A model generated the notes under the pieces. That model saw only the letters and a program-made list of their open reading frames with translations, did not search any database and had not been told where the DNA came from. Made by a program: the position numbers and the translations under genes. A DNA stretch of 64,000 nucleotides from Pararhizobium sp. A13 (GTDB lineage: Bacteria; Pseudomonadota; Alphaproteobacteria; Rhizobiales; Rhizobiaceae). Positions 16,036 through 25,520 of this stretch are shown here, one piece after another. Location of the stretch: the NCBI RefSeq assembly GCF_040126305.1, contig NZ_CP149510.1, positions 1,189,001 through 1,253,000 of the forward strand, given 5' to 3'. The first letter of the stretch is position 1. Each line of letters begins with the position of its first letter.

Positions 16036-16842
16036 CTACTCCGTGTCTGCCTTGCGCAGGGTGTCGAGCGCCGGCATCGACGTGATGTTGTAGCCGGAGT
16101 CCACATAGTGGATTTCGCCGGTGACGCCGCGCGACAGACCTGACAGGAGGTAGAGCGCAGAGCTGCCGACATCCTCGATGGTGACGGTGCGGCGCATCGG
16201 CGAGTTCTTCTGCTGCCAGGACAGCATGGCACGGGCGTCGGAAATGCCGGCGCCGGCAAGCGTGCGGATCGGGCCGGCGGAGATGGCGTTGACGCGGATG
16301 CCACGCGAACCGTAGTCAGCGGCGAGATAGCGCACGGACGCCTCGAGAGCGGCCTTGGCGACGCCCATGACGTTGTAGTTCGGCATGACACGCATGGAGC
16401 CGCCATAGGTCAGCGTCAGCATCGCGCCACCGTCGGTCATCAGTTCGGCAGCGCGCTTGGCGATCTCGGTGAAGGAGAAGCAGGAGATGACCATCGTGCG
16501 GCTGAAATTGTCGCGCGTCGTGTCGGCGTAGAGACCCTTGAGCTCATTCTTGTCGGAAAAGCCGATGGCATGCACGATGAAGTCGAGCGTGCCCCACGTT
16601 TGCCTGAGCGCGTCGATGACGGCATCGACGGAAGCGATATCTTCGACGTCGCAGGGAAGCAGGATGTCGGAGTTAAGTTCGGCCGCCAGCGGCTTGACCC
16701 GCTTGCCGAGCGCTTCGCCCTGATAGGTGAAGGCGAGTTCCGCACCTTCGGCTGCCAGCGCCTGGGCGATACCCCAGGCGATCGAGTGGCTATTGGCAAC
16801 CCCCATGATGAGCCCGCGTTTTCCGTTCATCAGACCGGTCAT
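16036..16842 (-). CDS. fabI: Enoyl-ACP reductase (NADH), FabI type
   Basis: Last reductive step of each fatty acid elongation cycle. The 268-residue SDR has the modified cofactor motif GVANSHSIAWGIAQAL and the FabI catalytic pair Tyr156-x6-Lys163 (PNYNVMGVAKAALE), with a second Tyr at about 146. The start at 16842 gives the usual length; an in-frame extension to 16917 overlaps fabB and has no signal. Its start is 4 nt from the fabB stop, completing a fabA-fabB-fabI operon. FabI proteins with this motif are the classical triclosan target. Confidence 0.96.
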   Translation of the reverse strand: MTGLMNGKRGLIMGVANSHSIAWGIAQALAAEGAELAFTYQGEALGKRVKPLAAELNSDILLPCDVEDIASVDAVIDALRQTWGTLDFIVHAIGFSDKNELKGLYADTTRDNFSRTMVISCFSFTEIAKRAAELMTDGGAMLTLTYGGSMRVMPNYNVMGVAKAALEASVRYLAADYGSRGIRVNAISAGPIRTLAGAGISDARAMLSWQQKNSPMRRTVTIEDVGSSALYLLSGLSRGVTGEIHYVDSGYNITSMPALDTLRKADTE

Positions 16843-16846
16843 GATT

Positions 16847-18070
16847 TTATCCGTTGTAGCGCTGGAAAACGAGCGTCGCGTTGGTGCCGCCAAAGCCGAA
16901 GGAGTTGGACAGCGCAATATCGATCTTGGCGTTGTCGATGCGCTTGCGCACGATCGGCACTCCGTCGAATTCCGGATCGAGTTCGGTGATGTGGGCGCTT
17001 TCGCCGATGAAGCCGGCCTGCATCATCAGGAGCGAATAGATCGATTCCTGCACGCCGGCAGCGCCCAGCGAGTGGCCGGTCAGCGACTTGGTCGACTGGA
17101 TATGCGGGATCTTGTTTCCGAAGACTTCGCGGATCGCGCCGATTTCCTTCGAGTCACCCACCGGCGTCGAGGTGCCGTGCGTGTTGACGTAGTCAACGTC
17201 GCCCTTCACCGTGGCAAGGGCCTGGCGCATGCAGCGGACGGCACCTTCGCCGGACGGAGCCACCATGTCGTAACCGTCGGAGGTTGCGCCGTAGCCGGTG
17301 ATTTCAGCGTAGATCTTCGCGCCGCGGGCCTTGGCATGCTCCAGTTCTTCGAGGACCAGAACACCGGCGCCGCCGGCGATGACGAAGCCGTCGCGGGAAA
17401 CGTCATAGGCGCGCGAAGCAGTCGAGGGCGTGTCGTTGTACTTGGAGGACATGGCGCCCATGGCGTCGAACAGGTTCGACATGGTCCAGTCGAGGTCTTC
17501 GTGGCCGCCGGCAAACATCACGTCCTGCTTGCCCCACTGGATCATTTCCGCCGCATTGCCGATGCAGTGCGCCGACGTCGAGCAGGCCGACGAGATAGAA
17601 TAGTTGACGCCGTAGATCTTGAACCAGGTGGCAAGCGTCGCGGATGCGGTGGACGACATTGCCTTCGGCACGGCAAACGGGCCGATGCGCTTGGGCGAAT
17701 TGTTCTTGAGGGTGATTTCCGCCGCATCGATCAGCGTACGGGTCGATGGACCGCCCGAACCCATGATGATGCCGGTGCGCTCGTTGCCGCCGACATCCTT
17801 GTCTTCGAGGCCCGAGTCGGCGATCGCCTGCTTCATGGCCACATGGTTCCACGTGCCGCCCTGCGACAGGAAGCGTGCGGCGCGACGGTCGACAAGCTCG
17901 GTCGTGTCGATGTTGGGCGCCCCCCAGACCTGGCACTTGAAGCCATGTTCGGCAAAATCGTTCGAGAACGTAATGCCGGACTTCGCCGCGCGCAGCGACG
18001 CGGTGACTTCCTGTGCATCGTTTCCGATGGAGGAAACAATGCCCAGACCCGTGACAACAACCCGTCTCAT
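16847..18070 (-). CDS. fabB: 3-oxoacyl-ACP synthase I
   Basis: Ketoacyl-ACP synthase that elongates the cis-3-decenoyl-ACP made by FabA, so it is essential to anaerobic-type unsaturated fatty acid synthesis. 407 residues. The catalytic triad is Cys163 (SSACSTSAH), a His in [12 protein letters not shown] and a His in [14 protein letters not shown]. The start follows GAGGTCATCGAC. It lies 47 nt after fabA, consistent with one transcript. The alternative FabF is unlikely given the immediate FabA partner and the [11 protein letters not shown]-terminus typical of FabB. Confidence 0.96.
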   Translation of the reverse strand: MRRVVVTGLGIVSSIGNDAQEVTASLRAAKSGITFSNDFAEHGFKCQVWGAPNIDTTELVDRRAARFLSQGGTWNHVAMKQAIADSGLEDKDVGGNERTGIIMGSGGPSTRTLIDAAEITLKNNSPKRIGPFAVPKAMSSTASATLATWFKIYGVNYSISSACSTSAHCIGNAAEMIQWGKQDVMFAGGHEDLDWTMSNLFDAMGAMSSKYNDTPSTASRAYDVSRDGFVIAGGAGVLVLEELEHAKARGAKIYAEITGYGATSDGYDMVAPSGEGAVRCMRQALATVKGDVDYVNTHGTSTPVGDSKEIGAIREVFGNKIPHIQSTKSLTGHSLGAAGVQESIYSLLMMQAGFIGESAHITELDPEFDGVPIVRKRIDNAKIDIALSNSFGFGGTNATLVFQRYNG

Positions 18071-18117
18071 GTCGATGACCTCTTCTTATTTGTCTCTGAG
18101 TGCGGCGTGGCCGCGGT

Positions 18118-18633
18118 TCAGGCAGCCTTTTCCTTCGACAGCCCGACGCGAAGGTCGCTTGCCTGGTATATGGTCTCTCCATCGGCCTTTAGCCAGCCAT
18201 CGGCCGTGCCAAGGACAAGGCGACCACGCATGACGCGCTTGAAGTCGATGCCATATTCCAGGAGCTTGGTATGCGGACGGACCATGCCCTTGAACTTCAC
18301 TTCACCGGTGGAAAGCGCCATGCCGCGACCTTCCTCGCCAAGCCAGCCGAGGAAGAAGCCTGTCAGCTGCCACATGCCATCAAGGCCAAGGCAGCCCGGC
18401 ATGATCGGATTGCCCTGGAAATGGCAGGGGAAATACCAGTCATCGGGACGGACGTCATATTCGGCACGGATATAGCCCTTGTCGAATGCGCCTCCGGTTT
18501 CGGAGATATCCGTGATGCGATGAACCATCAGCATCGGTGGTAGGGGAAGCTGGGCATTGCCGGGGCCGAACAATTCTCCGCGACCGCAGGAGAGGATTTC
18601 TTCATAGTTGTAGCTAGATTGTCTGGTCGTCAT
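18118..18633 (-). CDS. fabA: 3-hydroxydecanoyl-ACP dehydratase/isomerase
   Basis: Introduces the double bond of unsaturated fatty acids by dehydration and trans-2 to cis-3 isomerisation at C10. The 171-residue hot-dog protein has the catalytic His71 ([15 protein letters not shown]) and Asp85 (LGLDGMWQL) in the positions expected for FabA rather than FabZ. The ATG at 18633 is the typical start; 7 further codons upstream are open but unsupported. The promoter must lie in the 320-nt gap shared with irr. Confidence 0.96.
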   Translation of the reverse strand: MTTRQSSYNYEEILSCGRGELFGPGNAQLPLPPMLMVHRITDISETGGAFDKGYIRAEYDVRPDDWYFPCHFQGNPIMPGCLGLDGMWQLTGFFLGWLGEEGRGMALSTGEVKFKGMVRPHTKLLEYGIDFKRVMRGRLVLGTADGWLKADGETIYQASDLRVGLSKEKAA

Positions 18634-18953
18634 GAATTGTCGTTTCCCCGCCACATCCGTTTTTCGTTAACTTGATTTAGAGCAAGATAGGCGCAATTTG
18701 AAGCGTCGGCATGACGGATCCAAGTCGCGTTGCGCATTCCTGCCTCGTCAAGCACAAGGTCTATTTCCGCCGTCGCATACATGATGGGGACTGCAACAGC
18801 CAGAGATAATTGGCCTTTGCCCCAAGATTCAGGCTGTTTTTCATGGCTTGGCCGCCTTGGGACCCCTGCTTACTATTGAAAGCACACGCAGCAAAAGTTA
18901 TATCGGCACAGGTAACCTGTTGTGCAATAGCTTGAAAGTCTGGATCCGTCCGT

Positions 18954-19373
18954 ATGACGACTGCCATCGAGATCCGTTCGGAAGAACGCCTCCGCCGTTC
19001 CGGCCTTAGGCCGACGCGTCAGCGCATGGCGCTTGCAGACCTGATCTTTGCCAAGGGCGACCGTCATCTGACGGTGGAAGAATTGCATGAGGAAGCCGTG
19101 GCCGCCGGTGTGCCGGTATCGCTTGCAACGGTTTACAATACACTGCACCAGTTCACCGAAGCCGGCATGATCCGCGTTCTCGCGGTCGAGAGCGCCAAGA
19201 CCTATTTCGACACCAACGTGTCCGACCACCATCACTTCTTTGTCGAGGGCCACAACGAGGTGCTCGACATTCCAGTCAGCAGCATCACCATCGACAACCT
19301 GCCCGAGCCGCCCGAAGGCATGGAAATCGCCCATGTCGACGTGGTAATTCGCCTTCGCCGCAAGCGCGGCTGA
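18954..19373 (+). CDS. irr: Iron response regulator Irr (Fur family)
   Basis: Fur-family regulator of 139 residues. The helix-turn-helix region is RLRRSGLRPTRQRMALADLI to SLATVYNTLHQFTEAGMI. The following DHHHFF motif matches the histidine cluster that binds haem in rhizobial Irr, and the metal-binding set of true Fur is reduced. In Rhizobiaceae Irr represses or activates iron and haem genes according to haem status. The gene is divergent from fabA, an arrangement I recall from other Rhizobiaceae, which supports the call over Fur, Mur or Zur. Confidence 0.92.
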   Translation: MTTAIEIRSEERLRRSGLRPTRQRMALADLIFAKGDRHLTVEELHEEAVAAGVPVSLATVYNTLHQFTEAGMIRVLAVESAKTYFDTNVSDHHHFFVEGHNEVLDIPVSSITIDNLPEPPEGMEIAHVDVVIRLRRKRG

Positions 19374-19382
19374 GCTTCCTCC

Positions 19383-20018
19383 TTACATGACATCGTCAGG
19401 ATGACGGCCGGGCCGAGGATCGCCGGTCGGCAATGTCCATCCGTATTTGAGGGCGCCGCCGCGCACGGCAAAAGCCGTCATGACGCCAAGGCTTGAAGCG
19501 ACGAGCAGCGATGCGCCGAAATAGGTTGCGGTGGTAAAGACGCCGGAGCCGGCAAGCGCGGCCGTCACATAGATCTCCGGGCGCAGCAGCACCGATGGTT
19601 CGCCCGCGAGCAGATCGCGCAGGATGCCGCCGAAGGTCGCCGTCAGCATGCCGGTGACAAGTGCCACGATCGGCGAGCCGGTCGCCGATAGTCCCTTGGC
19701 GGCCCCCATGACGCAATAGGCCGAAAGCCCGATGGCATCCAGCCAGACCAGGAATTTATAGCGCGACTCCATCATATGGGCGGAGAAAAACACCAGGAGA
19801 CCGGCGCAGCCGCAGACCACCAGGTAGACCGGGTTGGTGACCCAGAAGACGGGCGTCGCGCCGAGAATGACATCGCGCAACGTGCCGCCGCCAATGCCGG
19901 TCACGGAGGCGAGGAAGACGTAGCCGATGATGTCGAGCTGCTTGCGCGAGGCGGAAAGCGCCCCGGTCGCCGCGAAAACCGCGACCCCGGCATAGTCGAG
20001 AATTTCCAGGATCGGCAT
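19383..20018 (-). CDS. TRIC/YadS-type membrane channel protein (UPF0126)
   Basis: 211-residue membrane protein with the two tandem three-helix repeats of the UPF0126/bacterial TRIC family. The repeat motif is visible twice: AATGALSASRKQLDIIGYVF followed by GIGGGTLRDVILG, and GLSATGSPIVALVTGMLTAT followed by GGILRDLLAG. Bacterial TRIC homologues conduct K+ and related monovalent cations; YadS has also been linked to glycine uptake in some reports. The substrate here is unknown. The ATG at 20018 is preferred to 20051. It ends 9 nt from irr, convergent. Confidence 0.9.
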   Translation of the reverse strand: MPILEILDYAGVAVFAATGALSASRKQLDIIGYVFLASVTGIGGGTLRDVILGATPVFWVTNPVYLVVCGCAGLLVFFSAHMMESRYKFLVWLDAIGLSAYCVMGAAKGLSATGSPIVALVTGMLTATFGGILRDLLAGEPSVLLRPEIYVTAALAGSGVFTTATYFGASLLVASSLGVMTAFAVRGGALKYGWTLPTGDPRPGRHPDDVM

Positions 20019-20079
20019 GTTTCCCCCCGCCAGAAAACCGAGAAGGACCACAATGGGGATGCTGCGTCAACGGCATGCA

Positions 20080-20868
20080 TTATTGCGGGAAAAGCACATG
20101 CGTTCTGCCGCTGATGTAGTAGGCGATCAGTCCGGTCCATTCGCGCATCGCAGTCGTCGTGAGTTGCGCATTCAGCGACGGCTGGCTGAAATCCGGGCCG
20201 AGCGAAAGCTGCCCGCTAGTGCGATAGTCTACCGGCCAGGGCGTGACCGGAATGCCGAGCTTGCGAAACAGACCGACCGACCGCGGCATGTGGAAAGCCG
20301 AGGTGATCAGGGCGCAATCCGACAGTCCGTTCTTCTCGAGCAGTTCCTTGGTGTTGTCGGCATTCTCGAACGTGGTTCGTGACTGGGTCTCTCGGATGAT
20401 CCGCTCCGGCCCAATGCCGAAGGTGGAAAAGAACGCTATGGAGGTCTCTGCGTCACCATCATATTTGCCGCTGAACGAACCGTCGCCGCCCGAGACCAGG
20501 ATTTTCGCACCCGGATAGGCCTGCGCCAGCCTCAGCCCCTCGACGAAGCGATCGGCCGCCTGATTGAATTCCATGCCGCGGCGCCCAGAGATCACTTCGT
20601 TCTCGAAGGCGCCACCAAGGATGATGATGCAAGAGAGATTGGCTGGCAGGTTTGCAGGCCGGGCAATGCGGTTCTCCAGCACCTGCAGCATCACCGCCCC
20701 GCAACTGGTGAACAGCGTCAAAAACAGCAGGGTCGCGGCGAGCCCCGAGAAAAAGCCGCGCAACCGCCGAAACCCAGCTCCGCCGAAGACATAACTCAGG
20801 ATAAGAAGCAGGAAGATCAGCGACAGCGGCTGGGCCAACAGCCAGAAGACTTTCGAGACGAGAAACAT
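20080..20868 (-). CDS. YdcF/ElyC-like DUF218 membrane protein
   Basis: 262 residues. Two N-terminal membrane segments (FWLLAQPLSLIFLLLILSYV, then GFFSGLAATLLFLTLFTSCG) precede a DUF218 domain. The domain markers are SCIIILGGAFEN, ILVSGGDGSFSGKYDGDAE, ETQSRTTFENADNTKELL and CALITSAFHMPRSVGLFRKL. Family members such as ElyC (YcbC) affect envelope and peptidoglycan integrity, possibly through the lipid carrier; the activity of the domain is not settled. A longer start at 20949 is open but gives a non-typical N-terminus. It is upstream of the TRIC gene, 61 nt apart, same strand. Confidence 0.88.
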   Translation of the reverse strand: MFLVSKVFWLLAQPLSLIFLLLILSYVFGGAGFRRLRGFFSGLAATLLFLTLFTSCGAVMLQVLENRIARPANLPANLSCIIILGGAFENEVISGRRGMEFNQAADRFVEGLRLAQAYPGAKILVSGGDGSFSGKYDGDAETSIAFFSTFGIGPERIIRETQSRTTFENADNTKELLEKNGLSDCALITSAFHMPRSVGLFRKLGIPVTPWPVDYRTSGQLSLGPDFSQPSLNAQLTTTAMREWTGLIAYYISGRTHVLFPQ

Positions 20869-21045
20869 CCAGTGCCTGCGATCCGATACATTCACGTTGA
20901 AGAAGAAAGGGCTAAAATGGACGCTAGGCAGAATGGCGTTTAAACGCAAATGTTCAGATTTGTAGCGCGGCCGGCCTCACCACAAAACCATATTGCGTAA
21001 CGCGACGTCGGAGACTGCGCGCCCGGTCCGGGCGCGCAGTCCGTG

Positions 21046-22236
21046 TCAGGTCCGGCCGAAAGTGGCCGTTGGCGTCGTTGGAGCAGCGACTGCCTTGTTG
21101 CGTCGGAGATAAATCAGCGCCGCTGCCAACAGGATGCCGATGGCGACGACGATGATCGCCAGCACCGGCCGATAGGCGATCCAGGCGATGGCGATGACCA
21201 GCGGCCCGAGGATCAGCGTCAGGATACCGGCGATGATCGACGTCCCGAAACCGACGATCGAGCCGACGAAAGGAATGACGTCGGCGATGATGCCGAGGAT
21301 CGACAGCATGACGATGAAGCCGACGAACATGCCGAGCAGACCGCCGAAGCGGATGAGCCAGGTGATCAGCGTGTTTTCGCTCTGGGCCGCCTCGAACATT
21401 TCGGCGGCGCCGACCTTGCCGGCAGCGCTCAGGAACAATTCGCGCCCATTGGAGGCCTTGTATCCGGCGATGGTCGTGCCCTTCTGCGCGCCGACGAAGC
21501 TCGCCTCGGAAATGTCCTCGCGGCTGAAGCTGATGCGCAGGTCGCCGATCGCCGGGCTCTGGCGACTTTGCGAGACATAGATCGTCGTACCATCCGCCTT
21601 GACCGGCTTGTCGGAACCGAGGGCCGAGGTCACCTGGCCGACGACATCGGGCGAGAGCTTGACCGGGCTGTCCGTGCCGAGATCGGCAACCGCCCTGCCA
21701 TCGACCGTGAAGGCGCCGAGCGTCGCGGTGGCCACCGTGAAGCGCTCACCCTCGATCGACATGTCGGGGTTCTGATGCTGATCGGCCTGTTTGAAATCGG
21801 AGGAATCGACCCGGCGCGAGCGCCATTCCTTCTTGTAGGTGTAGGTCGTGACGGTTTCCTCGCCGCCGCCAAGCGTCTTCTGGGTCTCGCTCTTGCTGTC
21901 CTCCACCCATTGGTACATCTCGACCTTGCGGTTGAGGCCAACTGCACCCTCTGCCACGACGCCGAGCGCCGGATCCTCGGGCGTGCCATCGGGCTTCACC
22001 GGTCCGGAAATATGCACGAGCTTGCCTTCATTGGCCGGATCGGCCGTGCCGCTGTCGACCGAGACGACGATGCCGGCACCCTCCGCAAGCGCGCGATAGG
22101 TCTGCACCGAGCGGCCTTCGTTCCAGGACAGCAGCCAGATCATCCCGAGCACCAGCAGCGGGCCGAGGACGAGGCCGATCAGCCCGTTCTTCAGCCGTGA
22201 AAACCAGGAGGTGGTCGTCGTTTCCGTAAAGCTCAT
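21046..22236 (-). CDS. TMEM43-family membrane protein
   Basis: 396 residues. One N-terminal membrane segment (LIGLVLGPLLVLGMIWLLSW), a large extracytoplasmic region of about 250 residues, and a C-terminal group of three to four membrane segments (FGGLLGMFVGFIVMLSILGI to IVVAIGILLAAALIYLRR). This is the layout of the TMEM43/LUMA family, known in eukaryotes from the inner nuclear membrane and also found in bacteria with no set role. The start at 22236 follows GAGGGAA on the minus strand. Divergent from the FAH-family gene. Confidence 0.82.
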   Translation of the reverse strand: MSFTETTTTSWFSRLKNGLIGLVLGPLLVLGMIWLLSWNEGRSVQTYRALAEGAGIVVSVDSGTADPANEGKLVHISGPVKPDGTPEDPALGVVAEGAVGLNRKVEMYQWVEDSKSETQKTLGGGEETVTTYTYKKEWRSRRVDSSDFKQADQHQNPDMSIEGERFTVATATLGAFTVDGRAVADLGTDSPVKLSPDVVGQVTSALGSDKPVKADGTTIYVSQSRQSPAIGDLRISFSREDISEASFVGAQKGTTIAGYKASNGRELFLSAAGKVGAAEMFEAAQSENTLITWLIRFGGLLGMFVGFIVMLSILGIIADVIPFVGSIVGFGTSIIAGILTLILGPLVIAIAWIAYRPVLAIIVVAIGILLAAALIYLRRNKAVAAPTTPTATFGRT

Positions 22237-22487
22237 TTCCCTCATTCCCTCTCGTGTCCATCTGTGCAACGGCTGGCTAGGCACGCTTATTCACTGTCTC
22301 CGGTGCTATCAGAAAATCAGTAAAATTAAATAATCGCTCCCCAGTCACGCGAACATTCTTTTGGTCGTTCCGCCATGATGCCGCAGCATTCTTTCCGGGG
22401 CAGCAGCATTGTTTTTCTGTTTCGCACCTTGCCCGCGATCCGGCGGCCGTTATCTTGCCGCAGCAGGCTTTCAGCGGGGAGGGTAGC

Positions 22488-23645
22488 ATGGCGCCGATAA
22501 ACGATAGTTTTGAAACGGGAACATTCGTCGGGCGTCTGTGGCGGCCGGATGTCGCCGGCCCGTCCCTGGTGGTGCTGCGCGGCGGCGATCTCTACGATAT
22601 CACCTCGAAGGACGTGCTGACGATGCGCGACCTGCTCGAGCGCGATGATCCGGTTGCATTCCTCCTGCAGCAGGAAGGCGAGCATCTCGTGTCGTTGGAA
22701 GCCGTCATGGGCAACTCGGTGGAGGCTGCCGGCGATCTCTCGACCATGCACCTTCTGGCACCCTGCGACCTGCAGGCGGTCAAGGCTTGCGGCGTCACCT
22801 TCGCCCGGTCGATGCTTGAACGCGTCATCGAGGAAAAGGCTGCTGGAAACCCGGCACTGGCGGAAAAGATGCGCGAGCGCGTGACCGCCATCATCGGCGA
22901 CAGCCTGCGCGACCTGAAGGCCGGCTCGCCGGAAGCGGCGAAGGTGAAGGCGGCGCTGATCGAAGAGGGCGTCTGGTCGCAATATCTCGAAGTCGGCATC
23001 GGTCCAGATGCCGAGGTCTTTTCCAAGGCGCAGGTTCTGGCCTCCGTCGGCTGGGGAGCATCCGTCGGTCTGCATCCGATTTCGAAATGGAACAATCCGG
23101 AGCCGGAGATCGTGCTTGCCGTCGATAGCCAGGGCCGCGTCAAGGGCGCCACCCTCGGCAATGATATCAATCTGCGCGATGTCGAAGGCCGCTCGGCGCT
23201 GCTGCTCGGCAAGGCCAAGGACAACAATGCGTCCTCCGCCATCGGTCCGTTCATCCGCCTGTTCGACGCCACCTATTCGATCGACGACGTGCGCAATGCC
23301 GATCTGTCGCTGACGATCAGCGGCCCGGACGGGTTTGTGCTGAAAGGATCAAGCACGATGCGGGAAATCAGCCGCGATCCGCTCGACCTGGTCTCCCAGA
23401 CGATCGGCCGTCACCATCAGTATCCGGATGGTTTCATGCTGTTCATGGGCACGCTGTTTGCGCCTGTCGAAGACCGCGACGCGCCGGGGCAGGGCTTCAC
23501 CCATAAGCTCGGAGATGTCGTCACGATCGCCAATGCCCATCTCGGCTCGCTCACCAATACCGTGCGCCTGTCGACGGAATGCCCGCCTTGGACATTCGGC
23601 CCGTCGGCGTTGATGCGCAATCTTGCAGCGAGGGGTCTTATCTAG
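22488..23645 (+). CDS. Fumarylacetoacetate hydrolase family protein
   Basis: 385 residues. The C-terminal half carries the FAH fold: GWGASVGLHPISKWNNPEPE and VKGATLGNDINLRDVEGRSA, the latter including the acidic metal-binding residues, and GPFIRLFD. The long N-terminal half with GTFVGRLWRPDVAGPSLVVL is shared with the group of roughly 390-residue members that dehydrate 2-keto-3-deoxy sugar acids (such as 2-keto-3-deoxy-arabonate dehydratase). The substrate is a guess from that similarity; no sugar-pathway neighbours are present. The start follows GGGGAGGGTAGC. Confidence 0.8.
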   Translation: MAPINDSFETGTFVGRLWRPDVAGPSLVVLRGGDLYDITSKDVLTMRDLLERDDPVAFLLQQEGEHLVSLEAVMGNSVEAAGDLSTMHLLAPCDLQAVKACGVTFARSMLERVIEEKAAGNPALAEKMRERVTAIIGDSLRDLKAGSPEAAKVKAALIEEGVWSQYLEVGIGPDAEVFSKAQVLASVGWGASVGLHPISKWNNPEPEIVLAVDSQGRVKGATLGNDINLRDVEGRSALLLGKAKDNNASSAIGPFIRLFDATYSIDDVRNADLSLTISGPDGFVLKGSSTMREISRDPLDLVSQTIGRHHQYPDGFMLFMGTLFAPVEDRDAPGQGFTHKLGDVVTIANAHLGSLTNTVRLSTECPPWTFGPSALMRNLAARGLI

Positions 23646-23668
23646 CGAGTCTCATCCGAGACCCTGCG

Positions 23669-23709
23669 AGCGGCGCCCATACGCGGAGCGTGATGGGCGC
23701 CGCTGCTGT
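23669..23709. terminator. Bidirectional terminator candidate
   Basis: 12-bp perfect stem AGCGGCGCCCAT (23669-23680) with ATGGGCGCCGCT (23693-23704), 12-nt loop, then GCTGTTT. It sits between two convergent genes and could serve both. Confidence 0.6.
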
Positions 23710-23717
23710 TTGACAGA

Positions 23718-24413
23718 TTACTCGGCAGAATCGTCTCCGCCGCCGTCGTCGTCGGCGGCGCCGTCGTCACTGTCACCGGCATCATCGCCGTCGCCATCGT
23801 CCGATGCGTCATCGGAAGCATCATCCGCGTCAGCGGCGGCATCATCGGCGTCGCCGTCATCGGCATCGTCATTGGCGTCCGCCTCGGCATCACCCGCGGC
23901 ATCCTCCTCCGTGCCGTCGTCAAGGTCGGCCTCCGCCGTCTCCTCGACCTCCTCGTAGGTGACCTCTTCGCTTTCCTCGTAGCTGACCTCGGTATACTCC
24001 TCGGTGACGGATATTTCTTCGACCGTCAGTTGGTAGGACGCCTCGTAGACGGTCTCTTCGACCACATATCCGTATTCATAGGTCAGATCGACGAAGTGAT
24101 TGCCGCCGGTGCCCCGGGCCTTGGCAGTAGCGCCCGGTGCGAGGACAAGAACGTTCAAGCCGACGATTTCGGCGCTGTAGCCGTCGATCGCGAGGATGGC
24201 CGTGGTGCCGTCCTGGGTAACCTTGACGAAATACACTTGCCCTTTGCGATGGACGCCATCGATCTTGAAGCCCTTTTTCTCCAGCGTCGTGGTAAGGAAG
24301 TGAGCGGAGCGCATTTTATGGCCGGCCGCATAAGCGGTCCCGACGCCGGGGAGGGCTGCGGCGGAAAGGTGCAGAAGGACCGCTGCGACACACAGCGAAG
24401 CTTTAAGTTTCAT
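23718..24413 (-). CDS. Secreted protein with PepSY-like domain and very acidic tail
   Basis: 231 residues in three zones. Residues 1-31 form a signal peptide (MKLKASLCVAAVLLHL..., cut near AYA-AG). Residues 32-95 look like a small PepSY-like domain (TTTLEKKGFKIDGVHRKGQV then YFVKVTQDGTTAILAIDGYS). After a YEYGYVVEETVYEASYQL segment of alternating Tyr/Glu/Val, the last 90 or so residues are almost only Asp, Ala, Glu, Gly and Ser. The tail is encoded by imperfect triplet runs, so length variation between strains is likely. It may bind cations or act as a disordered spacer; nothing proves a function. Start 24413 preferred over 24428. Confidence 0.72.
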   Translation of the reverse strand: MKLKASLCVAAVLLHLSAAALPGVGTAYAAGHKMRSAHFLTTTLEKKGFKIDGVHRKGQVYFVKVTQDGTTAILAIDGYSAEIVGLNVLVLAPGATAKARGTGGNHFVDLTYEYGYVVEETVYEASYQLTVEEISVTEEYTEVSYEESEEVTYEEVEETAEADLDDGTEEDAAGDAEADANDDADDGDADDAAADADDASDDASDDGDGDDAGDSDDGAADDDGGGDDSAE

Positions 24414-24671
24414 AGTGAATCCTGTCACGACTAGCGCCGGAAGGTTGCGACGGCGCTGAAAGAAAGTTTGGGCAACCGACGTCAGTATCTGCGCAAAAAC
24501 TAAATTTACAGGAAAACACAGCCGGCAAATCGCGCGATGACACGACCAATTTTGGGGGCATCGCTATTTGACCGCTTGTGTCCGGAGAAGAGGACGGTAC
24601 GCGATAGCAGTTCGGTCGAATGCGAAACGGGGAGAGCAAACGCCTTCCCCGTCCCTTGGTGGCCTCTCCGC

Positions 24672-25232
24672 TCAGTTCGTCGACCAGCGGGTCGGATCGG
24701 CCGATGCGACGCTGAGGAAGCGGTAGCCGGTCTGGTTACGCTTGACGATCGTCTTGCGCAGGTTGTCGAGGGCGAATTCACCGGCGGATGTCTTGACCAG
24801 CAGGACCGCGTGGCCCTCGCCGCGCGGCGTGCGCACGACGGCAACCCGCAGCGCGCTGGAGGGAACGCCGGCGCGGATGAGATGGCTGCGCTTGGTCATG
24901 ACATAGTCGTCGCAGTCGCCGAAGGTCGGGTTGAGCGACCAGACGTCGCGGCGCTCGTGCAGCGGGCGGATGCTGCGGTTGACCGAGCGGTTGACCGAGG
25001 CAAGCAGGCCGCGGATTTTCGACGTATAGGCGACCTGTGACTTCGAGCTCTTGGTGCACTCCTCGATATGATCGAGGCAATAGAGCGAAAATGCGATCGG
25101 CGCCACCGAGGTCTGGCGGTGAACTTTCACCGCGCCGCGCGTCGAACCGAGATTAATGGCGTAGGCCGAAGACATGCTGGTGGCGCCAAGAGCTGCGATG
25201 GTCGCCAGTGCGATGATTGCTTTCTTGAACAT
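24672..25232 (-). CDS. Bacterial transglutaminase-like cysteine proteinase (BTLCP)
   Basis: 186-residue exported protein. A signal peptide covers residues 1-25. The catalytic triad of the BTLCP (DUF920, LapG-related) family is visible as Cys107 in NPTFGDCDDYVMTK, His141 in GEGHAVLLVK and Asp156 in FALDNLRK. A pair of Cys at 52 and 59 could form a disulphide. LapG-type members cleave large adhesins to release biofilms, but many rhizobial paralogues have no known target and no LapD partner is seen here. It lies next to the polysaccharide locus, so a surface-related role is possible but unproved. Confidence 0.88.
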   Translation of the reverse strand: MFKKAIIALATIAALGATSMSSAYAINLGSTRGAVKVHRQTSVAPIAFSLYCLDHIEECTKSSKSQVAYTSKIRGLLASVNRSVNRSIRPLHERRDVWSLNPTFGDCDDYVMTKRSHLIRAGVPSSALRVAVVRTPRGEGHAVLLVKTSAGEFALDNLRKTIVKRNQTGYRFLSVASADPTRWSTN

Positions 25233-25351
25233 GATTCGTGTCCCTGTTGTCCGTAGCCTTCTGTCCAAGGCTTTTTTGTTGGGCCGAATTCATTTCGGAT
25301 CGGTGGAGGGCGCATCATGCCGCGAAGCGGAGCACATCCGTTTCGTCCACC

Positions 25352-25369
25352 TGTATCATCACGATACAT
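25352..25369. promoter_or_regulatory. Inverted repeat upstream of the BTLCP gene
   Basis: TGTATC (25352-25357), 5-nt spacer, GATACA (25363-25368), about 120 nt upstream of the BTLCP start codon. Operator-like; regulator unknown. Confidence 0.35.
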
Positions 25370-25472
25370 GGGACGTTTTTCGGCGCGCTTAAGTGGAAGC
25401 ATACAATTTTACGGATTTTGATTTTTTGCGCGGCACTGCCTTCGCTGTAAGGCGTTGCCTATCTCCGGACAT

Positions 25473-25500
25473 AAAAAAGGGGACGCAAAGCGCCCCCTTT
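25473..25500 (-). terminator. Rho-independent terminator after the Wzc-like gene
   Basis: Read on the minus strand: GGGGGCGC (25497-25490), loop, GCGTCCCC, then six T (25478-25473). One G-T pair in the stem. It starts about 25 nt after the stop codon and ends the polysaccharide transcript. Confidence 0.85.
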
Positions 25501-25520
25501 GCTCCGGATTTTGCCCGTGC

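Noticed and set aside
14188..16143. 651-residue plus-strand open frame opposite htpG
   Set aside because: Antisense shadow of a certain gene; no ribosome-binding site or motif.
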